NCBI GenBank assembly: GCA_013695175.1
Contig: JACDAZ010000356.1
Coordinates: 1-13,445, forward strand
Direction of reading: 5' to 3'
Length of the DNA stretch: 13,445 bases
DNA from: Flavisolibacter sp.
Lineage (GTDB): Bacteria; Bacteroidota; Bacteroidia; Chitinophagales; Chitinophagaceae
The position numbers and the translations under genes are program-made. The notes under the pieces were generated by a model. That model made no database searches, had not been told where the DNA came from, and saw only the letters and a program-made list of their open reading frames with translations. This document shows positions 7,262 to 13,445 of the stretch, piece after piece (within the stretch, counting starts at the first letter, position 1; every line of letters starts with the position of its first letter).

Positions 7262-8167
7262 ATGAAGTGCATATACTGGATAGTTATTTGTTTTTTTATG
7301 GTGTCATGTAAAACTATAAAACAACCCGAAAAAACTGTTACTATGCCGGCTTTTGATAAACAGGGTCACAGGGGCAGTCGTGGACTGATGCCGGAGAATA
7401 CTATTCCTGCTATGCTAAAAGCTATTGACCTGAATGTTACAACACTTGAGCTGGATGTGGTGATATCTGGTGATGGTAAAGTAGTGGTTTCACACGATCC
7501 TCATTTTCATGAAAATATAACTACAACACCCGAAGGCAATCATCTAACAAGAACAGATGCACCGAGTCGTCTTTTATATAAGATGACCTACGACTCAATA
7601 AAAAAGTATGATGTAGGAATATTGCCACATCCTGATTTTCCACGACAACAAAAAATACGGGTTCATAAACCATTGTTGGCCGACCTGATCAAAGCATCTG
7701 AAGATCATGCAAGATCAAATGGGAAAACCATGTTCTATAATATCGAGATCAAGTCAAAACCGGAGAATGATGGAATCAAACATCCGCCTGTACAGGAATT
7801 TGCAGACAAAGTTTCAGATGTCATTATTCAATCAGGTATTCATTCAAGAACCACTGTACAATCTTTTGATCCCCGTGCTTTGCAAGCGGTAAGAAAAACA
7901 CATCCCAACACTATTCTTTCTTTGCTGATAGAAAATACTGATAAAAGAAGTTTGGATGAACAATTAAGAGAGTTGGGTTTTATTCCTCAGGTGTATAGCC
8001 CTCATTTTTTACTGGTAAATAATGAATTGCTTGCTGCATGCAGGCAAAAAAATATGAAAGTGATACCCTGGACTGTTAATACCATTGAAGTAATGAAACT
8101 ATTAAAGGAAATGGGAGTTGATGGTATCATCACTGATTATCCTGATCTGTTTGCCCAACTTGATTAA
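7262..8167 (+). CDS. glpQ: Glycerophosphodiester phosphodiesterase, lipoprotein (GlpQ-like)
   Basis: 301 residues from ATG 7262. This start gives a short lipoprotein signal [16 protein letters not shown] with the acylated Cys at residue 16. The longer reading from 7193 would run through the SGNH relic and bury the signal, so I reject it. The enzyme hydrolyses glycerophosphodiesters to sn-glycerol-3-phosphate and an alcohol. GDPD motifs: [14 protein letters not shown] (H36, R37, E45), TLELDV (E63, D65), VSHDP (H78), the mid-domain [17 protein letters not shown], and the closing PWTVN and [11 protein letters not shown]. It should be anchored in the periplasm or outer membrane. It is 23 bases upstream of glpK and in the same operon. 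Because the neighbouring glpT is dead, its product can no longer be imported through that gene. The length is slightly below E. coli GlpQ, and the motif set is complete. Confidence 0.92.
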   Translation: MKCIYWIVICFFMVSCKTIKQPEKTVTMPAFDKQGHRGSRGLMPENTIPAMLKAIDLNVTTLELDVVISGDGKVVVSHDPHFHENITTTPEGNHLTRTDAPSRLLYKMTYDSIKKYDVGILPHPDFPRQQKIRVHKPLLADLIKASEDHARSNGKTMFYNIEIKSKPENDGIKHPPVQEFADKVSDVIIQSGIHSRTTVQSFDPRALQAVRKTHPNTILSLLIENTDKRSLDEQLRELGFIPQVYSPHFLLVNNELLAACRQKNMKVIPWTVNTIEVMKLLKEMGVDGIITDYPDLFAQLD

Positions 8168-8190
8168 GCTTTTTCATTTTAATTGTTATT

Positions 8191-9684
8191 ATGTCAAAAT
8201 ACATTCTTTCTTTAGACCAGGGTACCACCAGTTCAAGAGCAATTGTATTTAATAAAAAGGGAGATATAGTATCGCTGGCACAAAAGGAATTCACACAATT
8301 TTTTCCTCAGCCGGGATGGGTGGAACATGATGCTAATGAAATATGGAGTACACAATTGGGTGTGGCAACTGAAGCAATTTTAAAAGCAGGATTGACTGTT
8401 CATGATATAGCCGGAATAGGTATCACCAATCAACGAGAAACGGCTGTGGTGTGGGACAGAAAAACTTCCAAACCCATTTTTAATGCTATTGTTTGGCAGG
8501 ACAGGCGTACTGCAGGTTTTTGTGATGAATTAATTAAAGACGGTTCATCTAAAATGATTTCAGAAAAAACCGGACTTGTAACCGATGCATATTTTTCTGC
8601 TACTAAAGTAAAATGGATACTGGATCATGTACCCGGAGCCAGGGCTAAGGCTGATAATGGAGAACTTTGTTTTGGAACTATAGACAGCTGGCTGCTTTGG
8701 AAGCTTACTAACGGAAAAGTACATGCGACAGACATTAGCAATGCAAGCCGCACCTTGCTTTTTAATATTCATACAAGATTGTGGGATGAGGATTTGCTAA
8801 AGCTTTTTACTATTCCAGCCAGCATGTTGCCTGAAGTGCGCAGCAATAGCGAAGTATATGGGTTTACACAACATTTGTTAACTGCTGCCGACCTGCCTGT
8901 TAGTGGTATGGCAGGAGATCAGCAATCGGCCTTGTTTGGACAAATGTGCATCAGGCCGGGTATGGTAAAAAATACATATGGAACAGGATGTTTTATGCTG
9001 ATGAACACCGGCAATAAACCGGTAGCTTCACAAAACAATTTGATATCCACCGTGGCATGGCAAATTGGAAATGAGGTGCAATATGCTTTGGAAGGAAGTG
9101 TGTTTATTGCGGGTGCTGTGGTGCAATGGCTAAGAGATGGCTTGAAACTGATACAAAAATCATCAGACGTAGAAGCACTTGCAAAACTGGTAGATGATAA
9201 TGGTGGAGTGTATATGGTGCCGGCATTTACAGGATTGGGTGCTCCTCACTGGAACCAGCATGCAAGAGGAATAATTGTTGGTTTAACCAGGGGAACCACA
9301 GATGCACATTTAGCAAGGGCTGCTGTTGAAAGCATAGCCTATCAAACAATGGATGTATTGCTTGCCATGGAAGCGGATGCAGGTTTGCAGATAAAAGAAT
9401 TAAGAGTAGATGGTGGTGCAACTGCCAATGATTATTTAATGCAATTTCAATCCAATATATTGCAAACAACAGTGATCCGCCCTTCAATAACTGAAACTAC
9501 GGCATTGGGTGCAGCTTATTTAAGTGGGTTGGCAGTGGGTTATTGGGAAAGCATTGAGGAAATAGAAAAATATTGGCAGCCACAAAAAACATTTCAACCT
9601 TCGCTTGCAGAAAATGAATGTAGGGTATTAAAAAAAGGATGGATCAAGGCGGTGAAAGCAGCAAAGGCATGGGCAGAAGATTAA
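8191..9684 (+). CDS. glpK: Glycerol kinase
   Basis: 497 residues, the standard length. It phosphorylates glycerol with ATP to sn-glycerol-3-phosphate in the cytoplasm, trapping glycerol that enters through GlpF. FGGY kinase features: the phosphate-binding loop [13 protein letters not shown] (residues 8-20), substrate residues in TNQRET (R82, E83), Y134 in TDAYFSATK, the catalytic base D243 in [21 protein letters not shown] (261-268), [11 protein letters not shown], and the ATP-site segment [15 protein letters not shown]. It lies 23 bases after the phosphodiesterase gene and 9 bases before glpF, consistent with one transcript from the promoter upstream of glpD. No frameshift or missing residue was seen. 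The match to GlpK rather than to other FGGY sugar kinases is unambiguous. Confidence 0.97.
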   Translation: MSKYILSLDQGTTSSRAIVFNKKGDIVSLAQKEFTQFFPQPGWVEHDANEIWSTQLGVATEAILKAGLTVHDIAGIGITNQRETAVVWDRKTSKPIFNAIVWQDRRTAGFCDELIKDGSSKMISEKTGLVTDAYFSATKVKWILDHVPGARAKADNGELCFGTIDSWLLWKLTNGKVHATDISNASRTLLFNIHTRLWDEDLLKLFTIPASMLPEVRSNSEVYGFTQHLLTAADLPVSGMAGDQQSALFGQMCIRPGMVKNTYGTGCFMLMNTGNKPVASQNNLISTVAWQIGNEVQYALEGSVFIAGAVVQWLRDGLKLIQKSSDVEALAKLVDDNGGVYMVPAFTGLGAPHWNQHARGIIVGLTRGTTDAHLARAAVESIAYQTMDVLLAMEADAGLQIKELRVDGGATANDYLMQFQSNILQTTVIRPSITETTALGAAYLSGLAVGYWESIEEIEKYWQPQKTFQPSLAENECRVLKKGWIKAVKAAKAWAED

Positions 9685-9693
9685 TAATAGCAT

Positions 9694-10401
9694 ATGAATA
9701 TTTTTTTAGGAGAACTGCTTGGAACATTTTTATTGATCTTGTTGGGTAATGGAGTAGTGGCAAATGTTTTACTAAACAAATCAAAAGGGCAAAGCTCCGG
9801 TTGGATCGTAATTGCATTTGGTTGGGCCATTGGAGTATTTGTTGGAGTTTTTGTAGCATCTAAAATGAGTGGTGCCCATCTTAACCCGGCGGTATCACTG
9901 GCCCTTGCCATTCTTGGAAAAATATCGTGGGCTTCCCTGCCTGTTTATATAGCTGCGCAGATGGCAGGCGCTATGTTAGGTGCTGTGGGAGTATGGGCTT
10001 CTTATTACCAGCATTTTTTTGCAACAGAAGATGCAGGATTAAAACATGCCTGCTTTTCAACCTCGCCGGCCATCCGTAGCAGCATTCATAATGTAATAAC
10101 TGAATTTATTGGAACCTTTGTTTTAATTTTTGGAGTGCTGCATATTATTACACCTTCCAGCAGCCTTGGTGCATTGGATGCTTTACCTGTTGCGCTTTTG
10201 GTTTTGGGTATAGGATTGAGTTTGGGTGGTCCAACGGGTTATGCTATCAATCCTGCACGTGATCTTGGCCCGCGTATCATGCACGCACTGCTGCCAATTG
10301 GTAAAAAATCGGTTAATGATTGGGGTTATAGCTGGATTCCTGTGCTGGCACCCTTGCTTGGAGCAGCCACAGCAGCTTTTGTTTTTACGTTAACTTCATA
10401 A
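9694..10401 (+). CDS. glpF: Glycerol uptake facilitator (aquaglyceroporin)
   Basis: 235 residues, an integral inner-membrane channel of the MIP family that lets glycerol diffuse in for GlpK. The first pore half-helix carries SGAHLNPAVSLAL (N64-P65-A66) and the second GYAINPARDLGPR (N186-P187-A188, R189, D190). The Asp directly after the second NPAR is the hallmark of glycerol facilitators as opposed to water-only aquaporins. Six hydrophobic helices are spaced as expected (about 5-25, 36-55, 82-103, 132-152, 164-181, 212-234). It begins 9 bases after glpK and is the last gene of the glp operon; a 126-base gap follows. No clear rho-independent terminator was recognised after it. Confidence 0.96.
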   Translation: MNIFLGELLGTFLLILLGNGVVANVLLNKSKGQSSGWIVIAFGWAIGVFVGVFVASKMSGAHLNPAVSLALAILGKISWASLPVYIAAQMAGAMLGAVGVWASYYQHFFATEDAGLKHACFSTSPAIRSSIHNVITEFIGTFVLIFGVLHIITPSSSLGALDALPVALLVLGIGLSLGGPTGYAINPARDLGPRIMHALLPIGKKSVNDWGYSWIPVLAPLLGAATAAFVFTLTS

Positions 10402-10527
10402 AAAAGATAGCTACTATTTTCTACAGATACATAATGGATATTTGATTTTCTGAATTGGAAACCTATATAACTCATCTTATTCAATCATTAACATAAACGC
10501 CTTTACTTTGTCTTATAATCCCTTATA

Positions 10528-11610
10528 ATGGAAAACTTTTGGACTTATATATTTTGGAACAATTCAATTAAAGATTGGGCAATTGCCTTAGGAATTATTT
10601 TATCACTTTGGTTGGTTTTACGCATCTTCAGTGCTGTTGTAATCAGGCGGCTGCAGAAAATGTCTGAACGAACAGCTACTACTATAGATGATGCTGTTGT
10701 ATCGGTACTAAAATCTTCTGTACTTCCTTTTCTTTATGTATTGGCATTTTATTATGGCTTTCAATATCTTCAGTTTAATGAACGTACAACTAAAATTATT
10801 CATACAGCAATTCTTTTTGTATCTACTTTTTATTTCATCAGGATAGGCATTGCCATTATCACTTATTTTTTTGACCAGCTGATCTCGGGCCAAAGTGGTG
10901 ATGAAAGGCGTCGCAAACAAGCAATTGGCATAATGCTTTTTGTAAAAATGTTTGCCTGGATCATAGGTATTGTTTTTCTGATTGATAACCTGGGTTATGA
11001 TATTACTACCATAATTGCTGGATTGGGAATAGGTGGTATAGCCATAGCACTGGCGGCGCAGGCTATTTTAGGCGATTTATTTAGTTATGTTGTTATATTC
11101 TTTGATAAACCATTTGAAATTGGAGATTTTATTACTGTTGATGATAAAATGGGTACCATAGAGTATGTAGGTATAAAAACTACACGTATCAGGGCATTAA
11201 GTGGTGAACAATTGATCTGTTCAAATTCATCTCTGACAAATTCAAGAGTTCATAATTTTAAACGTCTGCAGGAGAGGCGTATTCTTATCAACTTTGGAGT
11301 TACCTACGATACACCAACAAGTAAGCTTGGAAAGATTCCTGCAAAAGTTAAAGAGATTATAGAATCCATTGATGGATTGAGGTTTGACAGAGCACACTTT
11401 AAAACATTTGGAAGTTTTAGCCTTGATTTTGAAGTGGTTTATTTTGTTTTAGCTCCTGAAATGGCTTACTCGCTTGACAGGCAACAACAATTTAATTTAA
11501 TGCTGATGGATTATTTTGCTGCAGAGAAAATTGATTTTGCTTTCCCAACTCAAACTTTGTTGCTGAATAATCAAACACCGGTTGAAATTAAAAATGCATT
11601 TCAACAATAA
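10528..11610 (+). CDS. MscS-family small-conductance mechanosensitive ion channel
   Basis: 360 residues in the inner membrane. It opens under membrane tension to release solutes during hypo-osmotic shock. Five hydrophobic segments are visible at about 16-36, 62-82, 92-113, 133-152 and 158-182. The last is the pore-lining helix with the Gly/Ala-packed pattern IIAGLGIGGIAIALAAQAIL, followed by LGDLFSYVVIFFDKPFEIGD, the strongest signature of the family. Residues of about 185-250 form the beta domain (ITVDDKMGTIEYVGIKTTRI and ICSNSSLTNSRVHNF), and 255-345 the C-terminal alpha-beta domain. It has more helices than the three of E. coli MscS and resembles the five-helix YnaI-type group. It begins 126 bases after glpF and is probably a separate transcription unit, although a link between glycerol flux and turgor would make sense. 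It is convergent with the next gene, 26 bases apart. Confidence 0.92.
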   Translation: MENFWTYIFWNNSIKDWAIALGIILSLWLVLRIFSAVVIRRLQKMSERTATTIDDAVVSVLKSSVLPFLYVLAFYYGFQYLQFNERTTKIIHTAILFVSTFYFIRIGIAIITYFFDQLISGQSGDERRRKQAIGIMLFVKMFAWIIGIVFLIDNLGYDITTIIAGLGIGGIAIALAAQAILGDLFSYVVIFFDKPFEIGDFITVDDKMGTIEYVGIKTTRIRALSGEQLICSNSSLTNSRVHNFKRLQERRILINFGVTYDTPTSKLGKIPAKVKEIIESIDGLRFDRAHFKTFGSFSLDFEVVYFVLAPEMAYSLDRQQQFNLMLMDYFAAEKIDFAFPTQTLLLNNQTPVEIKNAFQQ

Positions 11611-11636
11611 CTATTCAATAGAAAAGTTTAGGATTT

Positions 11637-12260
11637 TTATTTCTTCACCTCGTATTTCCAGTTTCTTTTTTTGCCTTCTGCTATCCATTCTAAAGCAGTA
11701 GCCATTCTCTTATTCCTGGTGTCTTCAGATTTGGCTTCTGTTATCCATTGAACGTATTCTTTTTTTTGTGAGGGTGAAAAATTTTCAAATACGGCAAGTG
11801 CAGATTTGTTCTTTTTTAATTCATTTAAAAAATAATCAGGAGTGGCAAGTTCTTTAGGTGCTTTTTTTTCTTTTGATGGAAGCTTCACTCCTTCATCATT
11901 TAATCTTTTTGCCTGTTTAATTAAATCAATAAGTACTTTATCAGGAGGCAGATCTTTTAAACTTGTAATTCTGCCAAGGTGTCCCATTCCTTCTCCACCC
12001 TGTGCCGCTCTTTCTTTTATATAGCCTTTTGGATCATTTAATAGAAAAGCTTTCCAAAAACTAACTGAACAATGTTGTTTAAATGAAGCCATACTGCACA
12101 TGACACCTTTATAATCAAAATGAGGCATGCTCCACTTCATGGTTTCTTCAACATCCGGACAAGCCTGGTGAACAAGGTCTCGTAAATGAGTCAGTATGGG
12201 TTGTGCGAATGATGCAGACTTATCAATATAGGCATCAATTCGGGGATCGTAGGTGGGCAT
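11637..12260 (-). CDS. DUF1801 / YdeI-type (OmpD-associated-like) cytoplasmic protein
   Basis: 207 residues from ATG 12260 (MPTYDPRIDAYIDKSASF). The frame is open further up to 12344, but that extension overlaps the 3' end of the ion-channel gene and adds an unrelated hydrophobic stretch, so the inner start is preferred. Residues of about 15-115 form a DUF1801 fold (ILTHLRDLVHQACPDVEETM, KWSMPHFDYKG, MCSMASFKQHCSVSFWKA). The C-terminal part, about 145-205, is the helical YdeI/OmdA-type domain (LAVFENFSPSQKKEYVQWI, EAKSEDTRNKRMATALEWI). Proteins with this pair are widespread in Bacteroidetes and are often annotated as YdeI/OmpD-associated or bacteriocin-protection family, but the biochemical role is not established. 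There is no signal peptide. It lies 56 bases after the channel gene on the same strand, with a perfect 16-bp palindrome in between. Confidence 0.82.
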   Translation of the reverse strand: MPTYDPRIDAYIDKSASFAQPILTHLRDLVHQACPDVEETMKWSMPHFDYKGVMCSMASFKQHCSVSFWKAFLLNDPKGYIKERAAQGGEGMGHLGRITSLKDLPPDKVLIDLIKQAKRLNDEGVKLPSKEKKAPKELATPDYFLNELKKNKSALAVFENFSPSQKKEYVQWITEAKSEDTRNKRMATALEWIAEGKKRNWKYEVKK

Positions 12261-12278
12261 AAAAAATATTTTGGTAAA

Positions 12279-12294
12279 TAACTTTATAAAGTTA
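12279..12294. repeat. Perfect 16-bp palindrome between the channel and YdeI-type genes
   Basis: TAACTTTATAAAGTTA reads identically on both strands. It lies 22 bases beyond the stop of the K+ channel gene and 18 bases before the start codon of the YdeI-type gene, both on the minus strand. It could be an operator for the latter gene. A terminator is less likely because the stem is almost all A-T and no uninterrupted T-run follows directly. Confidence 0.5.
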
Positions 12295-12316
12295 GTAAAG
12301 GTTATAATTGCAGCAA

Positions 12317-13111
12317 CTACAGCTCGTGACCGCAATGTGGGCAAAAATGTTTTTTTTCTGTTTTTGAAAACTCACTTGAAAAACCGGATGCAAGTATACC
12401 TGCAGGTAAAGCAAATAAACCAAAGCCAAGTAATGAAATTATTCCTGAAAATAGTTTACCCCAGTTAGTAATGGGTACAACATCTCCATAACCCACTGTA
12501 GTGAGTGTTGTAACACTCCACCACATAGCAGCAGGAATGCTGGCAAAAGCCTGGGGCTGCGCCTCATGCTCTACAAAAAACATAACAGTGGAAGCCGCAA
12601 TAATTGAAAATATAGTAATCAAAAAACTAATTAATAATTCCTCTCGTTTGGCATGCAGAACTGAGGAAATAATTTTTGATGCTTTTGTGTACCTCCCCAT
12701 TTTTAATACTCTTAAAAATCGCAGCAATCTTAAGATTCGTAAAGTCCGTAAATCAACTTCTATAAAGAATGGAATATAAAAAGGAAGAAAAGCTACAAGA
12801 TCTATTAAAGCACCTGGTGAAACCATATACTTTAACCTTCCCCACAATGGATGTTTATACTGGGGTTGAACAGTGCAGGTCCAAACTCTTAAAACATATT
12901 CAACAGTAAATATGATTATAGAGAACAAATCAAAATAATGAAAAGCCGTTTTATGTTGAATATAAACAGGCTCTATAGATTCTAAAATAACAGCAATTGC
13001 ATTTAAAATAATTAAAACAATGATGAAATTATTTACAAAAGAATCTGAAAGGTTGCTTTTTGCTTTGGGATCTAAAAGAGCATGCGTTCTGGTTCTAATG
13101 GATCTGAACAT
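12317..13111 (-). CDS. Voltage-gated potassium channel (six-helix Kv type, ion transporter family)
   Basis: 264 residues, inner membrane, expected to work as a tetramer. Helices: S1 about 27-45, S2 58-77 (with E71), S3 about 98-115 (with D104), S4 119-140, S5 159-180, S6 217-243. S4 is a textbook voltage sensor with basic residues every third position: R122, R125, R128, R131, R134, K137 and R140. The selectivity filter TTLTTVGYGD (201-210) marks it as K+ selective. The ~30-residue cytoplasmic tail is short and ends in H255, C257, H259, C260 and H262 (HFCPHCGHEL), a possible metal-binding tag. There is no RCK/TrkA or cyclic-nucleotide domain, so it is gated by voltage rather than by a ligand. 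It is followed by the YdeI-type gene on the same strand. Function beyond K+ permeation is unknown. Confidence 0.93.
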   Translation of the reverse strand: MFRSIRTRTHALLDPKAKSNLSDSFVNNFIIVLIILNAIAVILESIEPVYIQHKTAFHYFDLFSIIIFTVEYVLRVWTCTVQPQYKHPLWGRLKYMVSPGALIDLVAFLPFYIPFFIEVDLRTLRILRLLRFLRVLKMGRYTKASKIISSVLHAKREELLISFLITIFSIIAASTVMFFVEHEAQPQAFASIPAAMWWSVTTLTTVGYGDVVPITNWGKLFSGIISLLGFGLFALPAGILASGFSSEFSKTEKKHFCPHCGHEL

Positions 13112-13153
13112 GATGTGGTTTGATTAACTAAAGTAATAATCATTCATTACCTG

Positions 13154-13170
13154 TTAATTTAATAAATTAA
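13154..13170. repeat. 17-bp AT-only inverted repeat upstream of the channel gene
   Basis: TTAATTTA, one central A, then TAAATTAA: eight-base arms that pair perfectly, 42 bases upstream of the channel start codon at 13111. It could be a regulator site or part of the promoter. Because the region is very AT-rich, a chance match is a real possibility. Confidence 0.3.
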
Positions 13171-13224
13171 TTGTTTATATAAGAATTGAAATAAATTGCA
13201 GCTGTCGCTAATAGTTATTACACT

Positions 13225-13311
13225 TTAAAACCCTTCATATCTTGCTCTTGTAAAAGCTAAAATTCCATAAGCAGCAACACCCAGTCCAATATTTAATGCC
13301 AGAACTGGCAA
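13225..13311 (-). pseudogene. Possible C-terminal remnant of a membrane protein
   Basis: The minus strand encodes 28 residues containing LALNIGLGVAAYGILAF followed by TRARYEGF and a stop. The frame is closed by a TAA directly upstream and has no start codon. It looks like a last transmembrane helix with a positively charged tail. A different frame just upstream (MDLILINELIASSG) could be part of the same broken gene. I do not recognise the family, and the stretch is short enough to be chance. Confidence 0.22.
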
Positions 13312-13366
13312 TTAATTCATTAATCAGAATTAAATCCATTCTTTCTATAGGTTATGTAAAAGTATC

Positions 13367-13445
13367 ATGGCTATTAAGGCTATTCCTAATATCTCAGTTG
13401 AGTCCATCTTTGATGAAAGCAAATGGATACAGGATAGTTTCAGAT
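13367..13445 (+). CDS. Possible start of an unidentified plus-strand gene (partial)
   Basis: From ATG 13367 the frame stays open for 26 codons to the window edge, beginning MAIKAIPNISVESIFDESKW. The composition is balanced and soluble-protein-like, and the codon use resembles that of the neighbouring genes, but it is too short to identify or to be certain it is coding. The opposite strand shows a shorter open stretch ending in FAFIKDGLN and a stop near 13395, so a minus-strand gene end is the competing reading. The downstream sequence would settle it. Confidence 0.3.
   Translation, partial: MAIKAIPNISVESIFDESKWIQDSFR

Noticed and set aside
6967..7311. Plus-strand ORF of 114 residues as a hypothetical protein
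   Set aside because: Its first half is out-of-frame glpT sequence and its second half is the SGNH stub running into the phosphodiesterase gene. It is a chance fusion of two relics.
9227..9911. Minus-strand ORFs opposite glpK and glpF
   Set aside because: They are low-complexity shadows of strongly conserved plus-strand genes, with no start context or motif.
11581..11605. Inverted repeat GTTGAAAT / ATTTCAAC at the end of the MscS gene as a terminator
   Set aside because: It lies within the coding sequence, is AT-rich with a 9-base loop, and has no T-run after it.
12261..12344. N-terminal extension of the YdeI-type protein
   Set aside because: It overlaps the end of the channel gene and adds a segment unlike the family; MPTYDPRI at 12260 is the natural start.
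1..13445. A defence island, CRISPR array, toxin-antitoxin pair or mobile element
   Set aside because: No spaced repeats, transposase, integrase or nuclease signatures were seen on either strand. The short frame at 13367 resembles an antitoxin only by size.

Overview
The window reads as chromosomal DNA from a low-GC member of the Bacteroidetes, most like the Chitinophagaceae/Sphingobacteriales group. This is inferred from the AT-rich intergenic sequence, the near absence of Shine-Dalgarno sites, a glpD promoter resembling the Bacteroidetes TTTG / TAnnTTTG type, and the protein types (receiver-PAS-HisKA_3 hybrid kinase, YdeI-type protein, lipoprotein glycerophosphodiesterase). No rRNA, tRNA, CRISPR array, prophage or intact insertion sequence was seen.

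Left region (1-3856): a CPBP-family membrane protease cut by the window edge (minus strand), a decayed copy of the 3' end of a histidine kinase gene, a secreted metallo-beta-lactamase-fold hydrolase (plus strand), and an intact hybrid histidine kinase (minus strand). The decayed piece at about 571-745 is clearly homologous to the 3' end of the intact kinase at 2399-2570, so the MBL gene sits between a complete kinase and the relic of a sister kinase.

Central region (4080-10401): a glycerol / glycerol-3-phosphate locus. A DeoR/GlpR-type repressor is divergent from glpD, followed by a gene graveyard, then a lipoprotein glycerophosphodiester phosphodiesterase (glpQ-like), glpK and glpF. The 164-bp divergent control region carries four TCGAAA(T/C) boxes in one orientation, placed around a candidate glpD promoter, and these are the likely repressor operators. 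Between glpD and the phosphodiesterase lie the wreck of a glpT antiporter gene (original start overlapping the end of glpD, two frameshifts, a large internal deletion) and, joined directly to it, the C-terminal stub of an SGNH/GDSL hydrolase whose catalytic Asp is replaced by Tyr. The working route is therefore glycerol through GlpF, GlpK to G3P, GlpD to DHAP. Direct import of G3P made outside the cytoplasm by the phosphodiesterase appears lost at this locus.

Right region (10528-13445): an MscS-family mechanosensitive channel (plus), a DUF1801/YdeI-type protein (minus) and a six-helix voltage-gated K+ channel with a canonical S4 and a short Cys/His-rich tail (minus). The last 330 bases are mostly non-coding and hold a possible C-terminal gene remnant and the possible beginning of a plus-strand gene that leaves the window.

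I found no convincing new multi-gene system. The most informative signals are the kinase-gene scar, the glpT/SGNH graveyard inside an otherwise intact glp operon, and the TCGAAA box cluster. All family assignments come from reading the translations; no database search was run.
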